A stretch of 10,844 bases of DNA from Pseudomonadota bacterium. GTDB taxonomy: Bacteria; Pseudomonadota; Gammaproteobacteria; Xanthomonadales; Xanthomonadaceae. A program made the position numbers and the translations under genes. Positions 1 to 6,491 of this stretch are shown one piece after another (within the stretch, counting starts at the first letter, position 1; the number at the start of each line of letters is the position of its first letter). The notes beneath the pieces were generated by a model. It saw nothing but the letters and a program-made list of their open reading frames with translations. It was not told the origin of the DNA and did not search any database. The stretch is taken from the NCBI GenBank assembly GCA_023392975.1, contig JAEWNA010000349.1, positions 1 to 10,844 on the forward strand. Reading direction: 5' to 3'.

Positions 1-320
1 GCGTGCGCGAGGGCGTGAACCGCCTGCGCGCGCAGGTCGGCGACCGCAGCCTGCCGGCCAGCGAACTCACCGGCTACACGATCTCGCTGTCGAACTTCGG
101 CATGTTCGCCGGCCGCTACGCCACGCCGGTCGTGGTGCCGCCCTGCGTCGCGATCGTCGCCGCCGGCCGCGCCCGCCACCAGATCACGCCGGTGATCGGC
201 GGCTTCGAATCGCACAAGGTCATCCCGCTGTCGCTGACCTTCGACCACCGCGCCTGCACCGGCGGCGAGGCCGCGCGCTTCCTGCGGGCGATGCTGGACG
301 ATCTGGCGCTGGCAGGCTGA
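1..320 (+). CDS. 2-oxoacid dehydrogenase E2 acyltransferase, C-terminal part (5' end outside window)
   Basis: This is the last 105 residues of the catalytic domain of a dihydrolipoamide acyltransferase, the E2 core of a pyruvate or branched-chain 2-oxoacid dehydrogenase complex, which moves the acyl group from lipoate to CoA in the cytoplasm. The reading frame (codons from base 3) is open to the left edge, so the gene starts upstream; the GTG at base 3 is probably an internal valine. Visible hallmarks are a TISLSNFGMFAGRYATPVV segment, VAIVAAGRAR, and the active-site motif DHRACTGGEAARFL near visible residues 81-94, with the catalytic His at visible residue 82. The usual motif is DHRxxDG; here Thr replaces the Asp, a variant I recall from some branched-chain-type E2 proteins. 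Lipoyl and E1/E3-binding domains would lie upstream and are not seen. Whether the substrate is pyruvate or a branched-chain oxoacid cannot be decided here. Confidence 0.9.
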   Translation, partial: VREGVNRLRAQVGDRSLPASELTGYTISLSNFGMFAGRYATPVVVPPCVAIVAAGRARHQITPVIGGFESHKVIPLSLTFDHRACTGGEAARFLRAMLDDLALAG

Positions 321-433
321 GCCGGTGAAGGGCGAAGCGCCACGAAAACGCCTGCGCGATGGCAGGTCCGCCTCCGCGGCTTGACGCAAGCCGTCAACAT
401 CCTGGCCGCCCGCTCCCGGGCGGCACGCCCGCG

Positions 434-637
434 ATGACCGGTTTCGCCATTCCGGGTTCCATTGTTCTCATGTGCCTGCTGCGGCTGGCCACGGGCCCGC
501 GCCAATCCGAGCTGCAAAGCACGTGGAATGGGTATGACAAGACCATCCGGACCTTCGTTGCCGCCCTGGCCCTGATCCTTTTCGTGATCATCCTGGTTGT
601 CGGCGCCCAGTCCTACCAATCGCATTTCGCGCCATGA
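434..637 (+). CDS. possible small membrane protein, unrecognised
   Basis: This is a 67-residue open frame with two hydrophobic stretches: a short one near residues 4-18 (FAIPGSIVLMCLLRLA) and a clear membrane helix near residues 42-59 (FVAALALILFVIILVVGA), ending in a short polar tail. The frame also runs upstream to an ATG at 359, but residues from there look like random GC-rich translation. No good Shine-Dalgarno precedes either ATG. In favour: a coherent helix and a lower G+C than the flanking genes, which makes an accidental long frame less likely. Against: no recognisable family, weak start, and nothing around it that needs such a protein. The rest of 321-776 shows no other credible gene. 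I treat this as a tentative call. Confidence 0.3.
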   Translation: MTGFAIPGSIVLMCLLRLATGPRQSELQSTWNGYDKTIRTFVAALALILFVIILVVGAQSYQSHFAP

Positions 638-756
638 AAACAGCAGGGCAGGTTTCAGCCCGTCATTACGGCATTTTTCATCGCCTCGCGCGCTGATCGA
701 ACAGCACCCCGATCATTGTCGTTTCCATAGAGCGCCGCGACGGCATTGAAAATGCA

Positions 757-774
757 AGGTAATATGCATTACCT
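757..774. promoter_or_regulatory. 18-bp dyad upstream of the 798-1229 gene, possible operator
   Basis: AGGTAAT and ATTACCT form a perfect 7-bp inverted repeat around the 4-base spacer ATGC. An outer pair, CATTG (744-748) and CAATG (775-779), is also complementary but asymmetrically placed. A TTGAAA hexamer at 746-751 (5 of 6 matches to a -35 box) sits just before it, without a convincing -10 at the right distance. The dyad lies 24 bases before the preferred start codon and 12 bases before its Shine-Dalgarno, in AT-richer DNA than the surroundings. It could be a regulator binding site or an RNA hairpin. No specific regulator is recognised. Confidence 0.45.
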
Positions 775-797
775 CAATGTATCCAACGGAGTTCGGC

Positions 798-1229
798 ATG
801 TCGGCAGCAGGTGTCGTGATCGGCGGTTTCGTCGGCGGACTGGCCGGCCTGGGCGCCATCAACGTGATGGCGGTGATCGCCAGAAATGCGAACAACCCCT
901 GGGACGTCGTAAAGATGCCGGCACGCGACGATATCGCTGCCACGGTCGAGGCCTGGGCTTCGGGACATGGATATCGGCTGGTCCATACCGAAGGCCAGAC
1001 GCGGGTCTACCAGAAAGGCGTCAACATCCTGACCTCGCCGATGTTCCTCGAATCCACGGCGGACGGCGCCGAACATGTGTTCAAGGCCTATACGCAGATC
1101 GACGGATTCCTGGTCAAGGGCAAACTGGCGCTCACCGCACCCGGCGTCATGGCCAGACTGCCGCGCAGCATGGCGAAGAAAGCCGTCAACGATTTGCTGA
1201 CCACACTCCAGCAGCCGCTCCTCGCCTGA
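798..1229 (+). CDS. membrane-anchored protein of unknown function
   Basis: This is a 143-residue protein that I do not recognise by name. Residues 3-28 are a Gly-rich hydrophobic helix (GVVIGGFVGGLAGLGAINVM, with small residues at regular spacing like a glycine zipper), so it is probably anchored in the inner membrane. The remainder is soluble: an amphipathic segment, then a beta-rich stretch (residues 60-112, including YQKGVNILTSPMFLE and YTQIDGFLVKGKLAL), then a basic helical tail (PRSMAKKAVNDLLTTLQQ). The general pattern of a YxKG..L..P.. strand followed by a PR..AK..V..LL helix recalls small uncharacterised membrane-linked proteins. The start at 798 is preferred over the in-frame ATG at 777 because ACGGAG at 786-791 is a well-placed Shine-Dalgarno for 798. 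The gene stands alone, with a dyad upstream, and converges on the rhodanese gene. Confidence 0.75.
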   Translation: MSAAGVVIGGFVGGLAGLGAINVMAVIARNANNPWDVVKMPARDDIAATVEAWASGHGYRLVHTEGQTRVYQKGVNILTSPMFLESTADGAEHVFKAYTQIDGFLVKGKLALTAPGVMARLPRSMAKKAVNDLLTTLQQPLLA

Positions 1230-1310
1230 GCGATTATCGAAAGTCTCGACGCTGCCGGAACGGCGTCCGGTGCAGGTGGCGAGTCTTTGCCCGCACTGCG
1301 ACCGTTTCGC

Positions 1311-1631
1311 TCAATACCGCGGAATCGCGGCATCCACGCCCAGGCTCCATGCATCGATCCCGCCGACCACGTTGTAGACATCGCTGAAGCCCTGCTGCGC
1401 GAAGTACATCGCCGCCTGCGCACTGCGGCCGCCGTGATGGCAGAGGAAGGCGAGCGGGGTGTCCTTCGGCAGCGCGGCCAGGCGTTCCAGGCCGCCCTCT
1501 TCCAGCGACTCGAACGGCACCGACACTGCGGCGATGGCGCGTTCGGCGGGCGGGCGCACATCGACGAGGGTGACGACGCCGTCGCGGGCGCGCGCATCGG
1601 CATCGACGACGGAAAGATTGCGGAAAGCCAT
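1311..1631 (-). CDS. single-domain rhodanese-like sulfurtransferase
   Basis: This is a 106-residue protein, the size of a stand-alone rhodanese such as GlpE. Known family members carry sulfane sulfur on a loop cysteine, moving it from thiosulfate or a persulfide to an acceptor such as cyanide or thioredoxin in the cytoplasm. Visible features are TLVDVRPPAER (residues 21-31, the conserved Asp and Arg of the rhodanese fold), the active-site loop CHHGGRS with the catalytic Cys at residue 64, and the C-terminal VYNVVGGIDAWS (residues 85-96). The start at 1631 fits the domain boundary and has AGGAACGAG upstream; the frame stays open far upstream, but only as antisense of the deacetylase gene. Start codons of the two divergent genes are separated by 39 bp, so their promoters must overlap. 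The biological sulfur donor and acceptor are not evident. The CHHGGRS-type loop is also common in rhodanese domains fused to other proteins, but no fusion is seen here. Confidence 0.88.
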   Translation of the reverse strand: MAFRNLSVVDADARARDGVVTLVDVRPPAERAIAAVSVPFESLEEGGLERLAALPKDTPLAFLCHHGGRSAQAAMYFAQQGFSDVYNVVGGIDAWSLGVDAAIPRY

Positions 1632-1670
1632 GGCGATCTCGTTCCTGTGGGGGCATGGCATGATGCCGCG

Positions 1671-2468
1671 ATGTCCGCGCCTCCCGCCAGCCCACCCGTC
1701 GCCCCGCATCGCGTGCCGCGCCGGCCGTGGGCCTGGCTGTGGCTGCTGCTGGCGTCGCAGGCGACGGTCGTCGCGCTGTGGTGGCGGCATGGATGGCCCG
1801 TCGGGCTGTCGGCGATGGTGCTGAGCCACGCGCCGTTCTGGTGGGGCACGCTGTGGCCGCGCTCGGCGATGTTCGGGCCGGTGCTGGACCGACTGCAGAC
1901 CGACGAGCGCGTGGTCTGGCTCACCATCGACGACGGTCCGTCCGACGAGACAGCGGCGATCCTCGATCTGCTCGATGCGCACGACGCGAAGGCGACGTTC
2001 TTCCTCGTCGGCGAACGCGCGGCGCGGCGCCCCGATCTCGTGCGCGAACTCGTGCACCGCGGCCACGGCATCGGCAATCACAGCGCATCCCATCCGGCGA
2101 AGTGGTTCTGGGCGCTGGGCCCGGCGCGGATGCGGCGCGAGATCGCCGACACGCAGCGCGTCCTCGCGGACATCGCCGGTACGCCGCCACGCTGGTTCCG
2201 CGCGGTGGTCGGCATGTGCAATCCGTTCGCGCAGGCGCCCCTGCGCGCGCACGGGCTCGCACGCGTGGCCTGGAGCGCGCGCGGCTTCGACGGCGTGGCG
2301 GGCGATCCGGCAAGCGTCGTCTCGCGCATCGAACGCGGACTCGCGCCGGGCGCGATCGTGCTGCTGCATGAGGGCGCGACCCACGGCGGCAACGTCGCCA
2401 CGCTGCGGCTGTTGCTGGAGCGGCTGGATGCGCAGGGCTATCGCGCGGTGGTGCCGACGCCGGGCTGA
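1671..2468 (+). CDS. membrane-anchored polysaccharide deacetylase (NodB domain, CE4-type)
   Basis: This is a 265-residue predicted metal-dependent deacetylase removing N- or O-acetyl groups from a cell-envelope or exported polysaccharide. Residues about 19-38 are a Trp/Leu-rich membrane helix, with a second hydrophobic stretch near 42-62, then the NodB domain. Catalytic motifs seen in order are TIDDGPSDE (Asp87 and Asp88: base and metal ligand), GNHSASHP (His137 and His141: metal ligands), WFRAVVGMCNP (Arg177), and PGAIVLLHEG (His233). The usual RPPxG of motif 3 is RAVVG here, a departure I recall in some proteobacterial members. The domain probably faces the periplasm. The ATG at 1671 is the first in frame and lacks a strong Shine-Dalgarno; a GTG at 1647 is an alternative. 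The gene is divergent from the rhodanese, and no polysaccharide synthesis genes are nearby, so the substrate is unknown. Confidence 0.9.
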   Translation: MSAPPASPPVAPHRVPRRPWAWLWLLLASQATVVALWWRHGWPVGLSAMVLSHAPFWWGTLWPRSAMFGPVLDRLQTDERVVWLTIDDGPSDETAAILDLLDAHDAKATFFLVGERAARRPDLVRELVHRGHGIGNHSASHPAKWFWALGPARMRREIADTQRVLADIAGTPPRWFRAVVGMCNPFAQAPLRAHGLARVAWSARGFDGVAGDPASVVSRIERGLAPGAIVLLHEGATHGGNVATLRLLLERLDAQGYRAVVPTPG

Positions 2469-2493
2469 GGCGCTTCGGAACGCAGTGCCGGTG

Positions 2494-2586
2494 TTCGTCG
2501 CGACTCCCGTCGCTCCCACGGGGCGAGGCGTCGCGATCGAGATTGCAGCTGGCGCTTCATGTGGGAGCGACGGGAGTCGCGACGAA
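2494..2586. repeat. REP/REPIN-like inverted repeat pair between convergent genes
   Basis: Two 26-base arms, 2494-2519 and 2561-2586, are perfect reverse complements separated by 41 bases. Each arm carries the core GTGGGAGCGACGGGAGTCGC or its complement, and each arm has its own internal imperfect palindrome (GCGAC...GTCGC). A diverged copy of one arm recurs at 10805-10827. This matches the style of the repetitive extragenic palindromes I recall from Xanthomonadaceae and Pseudomonas genomes, which lie between convergent genes. Here it sits between the deacetylase (ends 2468) and the methyltransferase (ends 2602) and could act as a bidirectional terminator or mRNA stabiliser. No REP-associated transposase gene is in the window. 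Confidence 0.85.
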
Positions 2587-2601
2587 GCCCGTGCGAGCCG
2601 A

Positions 2602-3294
2602 TCAGCGCGCCACCATGCGCGCGACGATCAGCCAGTTGTTGAATGGCGTGCGGCCGTACAGCGGCATGCATTCGACTTGCAGACCATGTCCTTCGAGCGT
2701 GGTACGGAGACCATCGAGCGTCGGATAGTCCTGCGGCCGCGTGCGCATCCAGCCGATGCGATGCGCGAGGCGATCGGCGATGCGCGTGGTGCGCGAGCGG
2801 CCGCCGTCGTCGGCCACCGGGCTGCGGATCACCAGCACCGCTTCCGACGTCAGCATCGCCGCCATGCCGGCGAGCAGGCCGCGCTGCGCGTCGGTGTCGA
2901 GATACTGCAGCACGTCCAGCAGGGCCACGCTGCCGCGATGTTCCGGCAACGTGTGCGCGAGGTCGACCACCGCGAACGCCGCGTCGGCGAGCGACGCACG
3001 TTGCGCGGCGCGCGTGGCGCGGGCGATCTTCGCGGCATCGGTGTCGACGCCGCGGTACGCCATCGGCTGGCCGTCGCCGCGCAGCGCATGCGCGAGCAGG
3101 CCAAGGCCGCAGCCCAGGTCGAGCAGCGGTGCGGTGCTGCCGCGCAGCGCAGCCAGCGCGCCCGGATAGAGCGGATCGCTGCGCAGCTTGCCCTGCACGT
3201 AGTAGTAGTCGTAGCGGTTGCCTAGCGCGAACTCCGGCAGGAAGGCCGCGGCGATGCGCTTCGCCTCGGCCGCCGCGAACGCGGGTGCGCTCAC
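2602..3294 (-). CDS. class I SAM-dependent methyltransferase
   Basis: This is a 230-residue predicted methyltransferase using S-adenosylmethionine. The SAM-binding motif I is LLDLGCGLGLLAHALR (residues 57-72), followed by the acidic loop YRGVDTD (80-86) and VALLDVLQYL (123-132, post-motif region). The N-terminal segment NRYDYYYVQGKLRSDPLY (26-43) looks specific and recalls methyltransferases of aryl-polyene/xanthomonadin clusters, but no other genes of such a cluster are present here, so the substrate is unknown. The start is taken as GTG at 3294, which overlaps the stop of the upstream esterase as GTGA; the longer frame to 3351 is just antisense-quality sequence overlapping that gene. It is the third gene of the alaA-esterase-methyltransferase run and ends next to the REP-like palindrome. 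Confidence 0.85.
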   Translation of the reverse strand: MSAPAFAAAEAKRIAAAFLPEFALGNRYDYYYVQGKLRSDPLYPGALAALRGSTAPLLDLGCGLGLLAHALRGDGQPMAYRGVDTDAAKIARATRAAQRASLADAAFAVVDLAHTLPEHRGSVALLDVLQYLDTDAQRGLLAGMAAMLTSEAVLVIRSPVADDGGRSRTTRIADRLAHRIGWMRTRPQDYPTLDGLRTTLEGHGLQVECMPLYGRTPFNNWLIVARMVAR

Positions 3295-3989
3295 GGTGCC
3301 GGCGCGTCCGTGAGCAGGCGGCGCACGACCGGCAGCGCGGTGCGCGCCCACTCGGCGTAAAGCGCTGCGGACGGATGCAGGCCGTCCTCGGCGAGCATGG
3401 CCGGTTCGGCGCCGCGCGCGCGGCTCACCGGCGCGATGTCGACGAAGACCACGCCACGTTCGGCGCAGATGCGCGCGGCGGTGGCGTTGTAGGCGTCGAG
3501 CTCGCGCGCGATCGCGGCGCGGTCGCGCCCCGACGCCGCGGCGAACGGGGTCACGCCCCAGTTGGGGATCGCCAGCACCACCACGCGATCGGTGCGGCCG
3601 CCGGCATAGGCGATGGCGCGATCGAGCAACGCTGCGAACGCCGGCGCATAGTCGGCGACCGGGCGGCCGCGGTACTGGTCGTTGACGCCGATCAGCAGGC
3701 TGACCAGATCCCAGTCGCGGCCCAGCGGCTCGGCGGCGTCGAGCGCGGACGCCAGTTCGTCCGTCGTCCAGCCGGTGGTGGCGATGATGCGCGGGTCGTC
3801 GACGGCGCGGCCGTCGTCGCGCAGGCGAGCGGCGAGCTGCACGGGCCAGCGCCCGTCAGCGGGTACGCCTTCGCCGATGGTGTAGCTGTCGCCGAGCGCG
3901 AGCCAGCGCAGCGGCGGCTGTGCGGCGATGCCGTTGCCCGGGGACCCGGACGCGAGCACCGCCGCCAGCAGCGCCGGCACGGCGCGCAT
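3291..3989 (-). CDS. secreted SGNH/GDSL-type esterase or lipase
   Basis: This is a 232-residue predicted ester hydrolase. An N-terminal signal peptide is visible (MRAVPALLAAVLASG followed by a probable cleavage after NGIAA, near residue 23), so it should act in the periplasm or outside the cell. All four SGNH blocks are present: ALGDSYTIGEG (Ser35 nucleophile), TTGWTTDEL (Gly73, block II), LLIGVNDQYRG (Asn103, block III) and AEDGLHPS (Asp202 and His205, completing the triad). The start ATG at 3989 lies 2 bases after the stop of alaA (TGAgcATG), and its stop overlaps the methyltransferase GTG start, so the three genes are probably co-transcribed and translationally coupled. The substrate is not evident; relatives act on short acyl esters, lysophospholipids or thioesters. 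Confidence 0.92.
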   Translation of the reverse strand: MRAVPALLAAVLASGSPGNGIAAQPPLRWLALGDSYTIGEGVPADGRWPVQLAARLRDDGRAVDDPRIIATTGWTTDELASALDAAEPLGRDWDLVSLLIGVNDQYRGRPVADYAPAFAALLDRAIAYAGGRTDRVVVLAIPNWGVTPFAAASGRDRAAIARELDAYNATAARICAERGVVFVDIAPVSRARGAEPAMLAEDGLHPSAALYAEWARTALPVVRRLLTDAPAP

Positions 3990-3991
3990 GC

Positions 3992-5254
3992 TCAGGCCAC
4001 CGCGACGCGCGCGGTGCGGGCCTGCGCGGCGCGGCGCGCCAGCACGCGGTCGATGCGCGCGAACACTTCGCGCAGGGTGTCGGCCTCGGGCAGCAGGGTG
4101 ACGCGGAAATGGTTGCGCTCGGGCACGTTGAAGCTGGAGCCGGGCACGATCAGCACGTCCTCGGTTTCCAGCATCTCCAGCGCAAAGGCGTGGTCGTCGA
4201 AGCCCTTCGCCGCGTCGCCGACCACGGCCGGGAAGCCGTACAACGCACCGGCGGGCGCGACCAGCGACAGGTGTTCGCTGGCGGCGCAGCAGTCGATCAG
4301 CGCGCGGCGGGTCTCGTACAGGCGGCCGCCCGGCGCGGTGAGCGCACTGATGGTGTCGACGCCGTGCAGCGCGGCGTCGATCGCGAACTGTCCGGGCACG
4401 TTGGCGCACAGGCGCAGCGCGCCGAGCAGGTCCATCGCGTGGTGGAAGTCGCCGCTGCGCAGCGGGTCGCCGCTGAGCACCGCCCAGCCGACGCGCCAGC
4501 CGCAGGCGCGATGCACCTTCGACAGGCCGCCGAACGACAGGCAGGGATGGTCGCCGGCCAGCGGCGCCAGCGGCTGGAACACTGCACCGTCGTACAGGAT
4601 GTGGTCGTAGATCTCGTCGGCCATCAGCAGCAGGTCGTGCTTCTGGGCGATGGCGACGATGCGTTCGAGGATCTCGCGCGGATAGGTCGCGCCGGTGGGG
4701 TTGTTCGGATTGATCAGCACGATCGCGCGGGTGCGCGAGGACACCAGCGACGCGATCTCGTCCGGGTCCGGCAGGAAGCCGTGCTCGGGCCGGCAACGGT
4801 AGTAGACCGGGCGGCCGTCGTTGAGGATGGTCGCCGCCGACCACAGCGGATAGTCCGGCGACGGCAGCAGCACCTCGTCGCCCGGGTTCAGCAGCGCGCG
4901 CAACGACAGGTCGATCAGCTCGCTGACGCCGTTGCCGACGAACACGCGCTCCGGCGAGGCGTTCGGCGTGCCGCGCTGGCGGTGGAATGCGGCGATGGCC
5001 TCGCGCGCGGCCGGCAGGCCCTGCTGGTGGGTATAGGGATCGGTGCCGGCGATGTGGTCGGCGATCGCGCGCTGCAAGTGCTCCGGCGCGCGGAAGCCGA
5101 AGGCGCCGGGATTGCCGATGTTGAGCTTGATCAGGTGCCGGCCCTGCCCTTCCAGCTCGCGGGCCCGTCGGGCCAATTCGCCGCGGATCTCGTAACGGAC
5201 TTCGGACAGGCGTTCGCGGGTCTTGAGACCGGGTCGGGAGCTGGGGGAGGACAT
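3992..5254 (-). CDS. alaA: alanine-type aminotransferase, AlaA family
   Basis: This is a 420-residue PLP-dependent fold-type I aminotransferase resembling E. coli AlaA along its length. AlaA makes alanine from pyruvate with glutamate as amino donor, in the cytoplasm. Markers are YEIRGELARRARELE (21-35), LKLNIGNP-type substrate-loop sequence LIKLNIGNPGAFGF (41-54), GNGVSELI (108-114), PSPDYPLW (131-138), INPNNPTGA (181-189), ADEIYD (212-217), the PLP-binding lysine in FGGLSKVHR (Lys246), and NHFRVTLLP with the substrate-carboxylate Arg384. The ATG at 5254 is the only methionine near the expected N-terminus, though it lacks a clear Shine-Dalgarno. It is the first gene of a minus-strand run and is divergent from rsgA across about 100 bp. 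The C-terminal dozen residues are Ala/Arg-rich and variable. Specificity for alanine over valine or aspartate is inferred from family resemblance. Confidence 0.9.
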   Translation of the reverse strand: MSSPSSRPGLKTRERLSEVRYEIRGELARRARELEGQGRHLIKLNIGNPGAFGFRAPEHLQRAIADHIAGTDPYTHQQGLPAAREAIAAFHRQRGTPNASPERVFVGNGVSELIDLSLRALLNPGDEVLLPSPDYPLWSAATILNDGRPVYYRCRPEHGFLPDPDEIASLVSSRTRAIVLINPNNPTGATYPREILERIVAIAQKHDLLLMADEIYDHILYDGAVFQPLAPLAGDHPCLSFGGLSKVHRACGWRVGWAVLSGDPLRSGDFHHAMDLLGALRLCANVPGQFAIDAALHGVDTISALTAPGGRLYETRRALIDCCAASEHLSLVAPAGALYGFPAVVGDAAKGFDDHAFALEMLETEDVLIVPGSSFNVPERNHFRVTLLPEADTLREVFARIDRVLARRAAQARTARVAVA

Positions 5255-5320
5255 CGTGTCGGAGGTGGCGAAAACGTCGGCAAAGCCTAGCGGAAATCGC
5301 GCCGATCCGCCCGCCGGGCA

Positions 5321-5326
5321 TAGAAT
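5321..5326 (+). promoter_or_regulatory. candidate -10 box (TAGAAT) for rsgA
   Basis: TAGAAT matches the sigma-70 -10 consensus at 5 of 6 positions and lies 6 bases before the ATG at 5333. This spacing would put the transcript start close to or at that ATG. No good -35 hexamer is seen at 16-18 bases upstream, so the assignment rests on the -10 alone. Confidence 0.4.
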
Positions 5327-5332
5327 CGCCCG

Positions 5333-5359
5333 ATGCCCGACCGCCCGCACCCCGCTTGA
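5333..5359 (+). other. 8-codon leader ORF overlapping the rsgA start
   Basis: This short open frame, ATG to TGA, encodes MPDRPHPA. Its stop codon overlaps the TTG start of rsgA in the string TTGA. It sits immediately after a TAGAAT -10-like box, so its ATG could be at the very 5' end of the mRNA. Such an arrangement would let ribosomes terminating on the leader restart at the TTG. It may equally be chance; no Shine-Dalgarno is visible for either start. Confidence 0.3.
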
Positions 5360-6471
5360 ACCCCGCCCTCCCTGCGCTCCGCGCCATCGGCTGGCCGTTC
5401 GACGGCGCCGGCCCGGACGCCGTCGACGACCCCGCCTGGGCCGCCGTCCTCGCCGCCCACCCGCAGGCCCGCCCGGCCCGGGTGATCGAGCAGCACCGCA
5501 CCGGCTACCTCGTCGCCGAGGCCCCGGGACATGCGCTGGCGGTGGATTCGCCGCCGGAATGGGCGCGTCGCCGGTTCCCGCCGCAGGACCGCGCCGCGGT
5601 CGGCGACTGGGCGCTGGTCGAGGACGCGACGCCGCGGGCGCGGATCGTCGCCCTGCTGCCGCGGCGCACCGCAATCAAGCGCGCCGCCGCCGGCGAGCAT
5701 TACCACCAGCAGCTGATCGCCGCGAACATCGACACCGTGTTCGTGGTCTGCGGCCTCGACGCCGACTTCAACCCGCGGCGGATCGAGCGCTACCTGCTGC
5801 TGGTCGGCGGCGGTGGCGCGACGCCGGTGGTCGTGCTGACCAAGGCCGACAAGGACGGCAGCGACGCGGACGCCAGCCTGGCCGCGCTGGCGGAGCTGGC
5901 CGCGCAGGGCATCGTCGCGGTGGCGGTCAACGCCAAGGACCGCGCCAGCGTGGCGGCGCTCGATCCCTGGCTGCTGCCCGGGTGCACGGCCGTGCTGGTG
6001 GGCTCTTCGGGCGCCGGCAAGTCGACGCTGACCAATACCCTGCTGGGCGTCGAGAAGATGAAGACCGGCGAGGTGCGCGAGAGTGACGCCCGCGGCCGCC
6101 ACACCACCACCTACCGCACGCTGATCCCGCTGCCGTCCGGCGCCTGCCTGATCGATACGCCGGGCATGCGCGAGCTGAAACCCACCGGCGAGGAAACGCT
6201 GGCCGACGGCGGCTTCGCCGACATCGAGGCGCTCGCGGCCGAGTGCAAGTTCCGCGACTGCCGCCACGCGAAGGAACCCGGCTGCGCGGTACGCGCGGCG
6301 ATCGAGGCCGGCACGCTCGACCCGGCGCGCTTCGCGAACTACCTCAAGCTGCGCGACGAAGTCGCCGGCGCGGCCGACCGGCTCGCAACGCGCATGGCCC
6401 AGAAAAGCGACGCGCGCGTGCAGGGCAAGGCGCTGAACAAGCGGCTGGACGAGAAATATGGGCGGCATTGA
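5356..6471 (+). CDS. rsgA: small ribosomal subunit biogenesis GTPase RsgA
   Basis: This is a 371-residue circularly permuted GTPase that in known members binds the 30S subunit during late maturation, its GTPase being stimulated by the subunit, and helps release RbfA. Order of parts: N-terminal OB-like RNA-binding region (about 40-110), then G-motifs in the permuted order: G4 LTKAD (161-165), G1/P-loop GSSGAGKST (216-224), switch region RHTTTYR (248-254), G3 DTPGM (267-271). A C-terminal zinc knuckle follows, with Cys297, Cys302, His304 and Cys310 in ECKFRDCRHAKEPGC. The frame has no ATG before residue 235, so the start must be TTG or GTG; TTG at 5356 gives the expected N-terminus (LPALRAIGW). 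It is divergent from alaA and is followed after 20 bases by a large palindromic repeat that may terminate its transcript. Confidence 0.93.
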   Translation: MNPALPALRAIGWPFDGAGPDAVDDPAWAAVLAAHPQARPARVIEQHRTGYLVAEAPGHALAVDSPPEWARRRFPPQDRAAVGDWALVEDATPRARIVALLPRRTAIKRAAAGEHYHQQLIAANIDTVFVVCGLDADFNPRRIERYLLLVGGGGATPVVVLTKADKDGSDADASLAALAELAAQGIVAVAVNAKDRASVAALDPWLLPGCTAVLVGSSGAGKSTLTNTLLGVEKMKTGEVRESDARGRHTTTYRTLIPLPSGACLIDTPGMRELKPTGEETLADGGFADIEALAAECKFRDCRHAKEPGCAVRAAIEAGTLDPARFANYLKLRDEVAGAADRLATRMAQKSDARVQGKALNKRLDEKYGRH

Positions 6472-6491
6472 GGCCCTGCGCCCTTGCCGTT

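Noticed and set aside
1255..1270. Terminator between the 798-1229 gene and the rhodanese
   Set aside because: CCGGA/TCCGG around a 6-base loop is only 5 bp with no T run; too weak to call.
746..1387. 213-codon plus frame overlapping the 798-1229 gene
   Set aside because: Arg/His-rich off-frame translation; the 798 frame has a coherent membrane helix and a good ribosome site.
1311..2519. 402-codon minus frame that would fuse a long N-terminal region to the rhodanese
   Set aside because: The part beyond 1631 is antisense to the NodB deacetylase and has no domain character; the rhodanese is complete from 1631.
2494..2586. CRISPR-like pair of repeats
   Set aside because: There are only two copies, they are inverted rather than direct, and no cas gene is nearby; this fits REP elements.
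2643..4610. 655-codon plus-strand frame over the methyltransferase, esterase and alaA
   Set aside because: Arg/Ala-rich translation without motifs; the minus strand carries three genes with intact catalytic motifs and coupled starts.
3995..5674. Longer alaA frame extending to 5674
   Set aside because: Sequence beyond 5254 is antisense to rsgA and Arg/Pro-rich; AlaA homologues begin near MSSPSSRPGLKTRERL.
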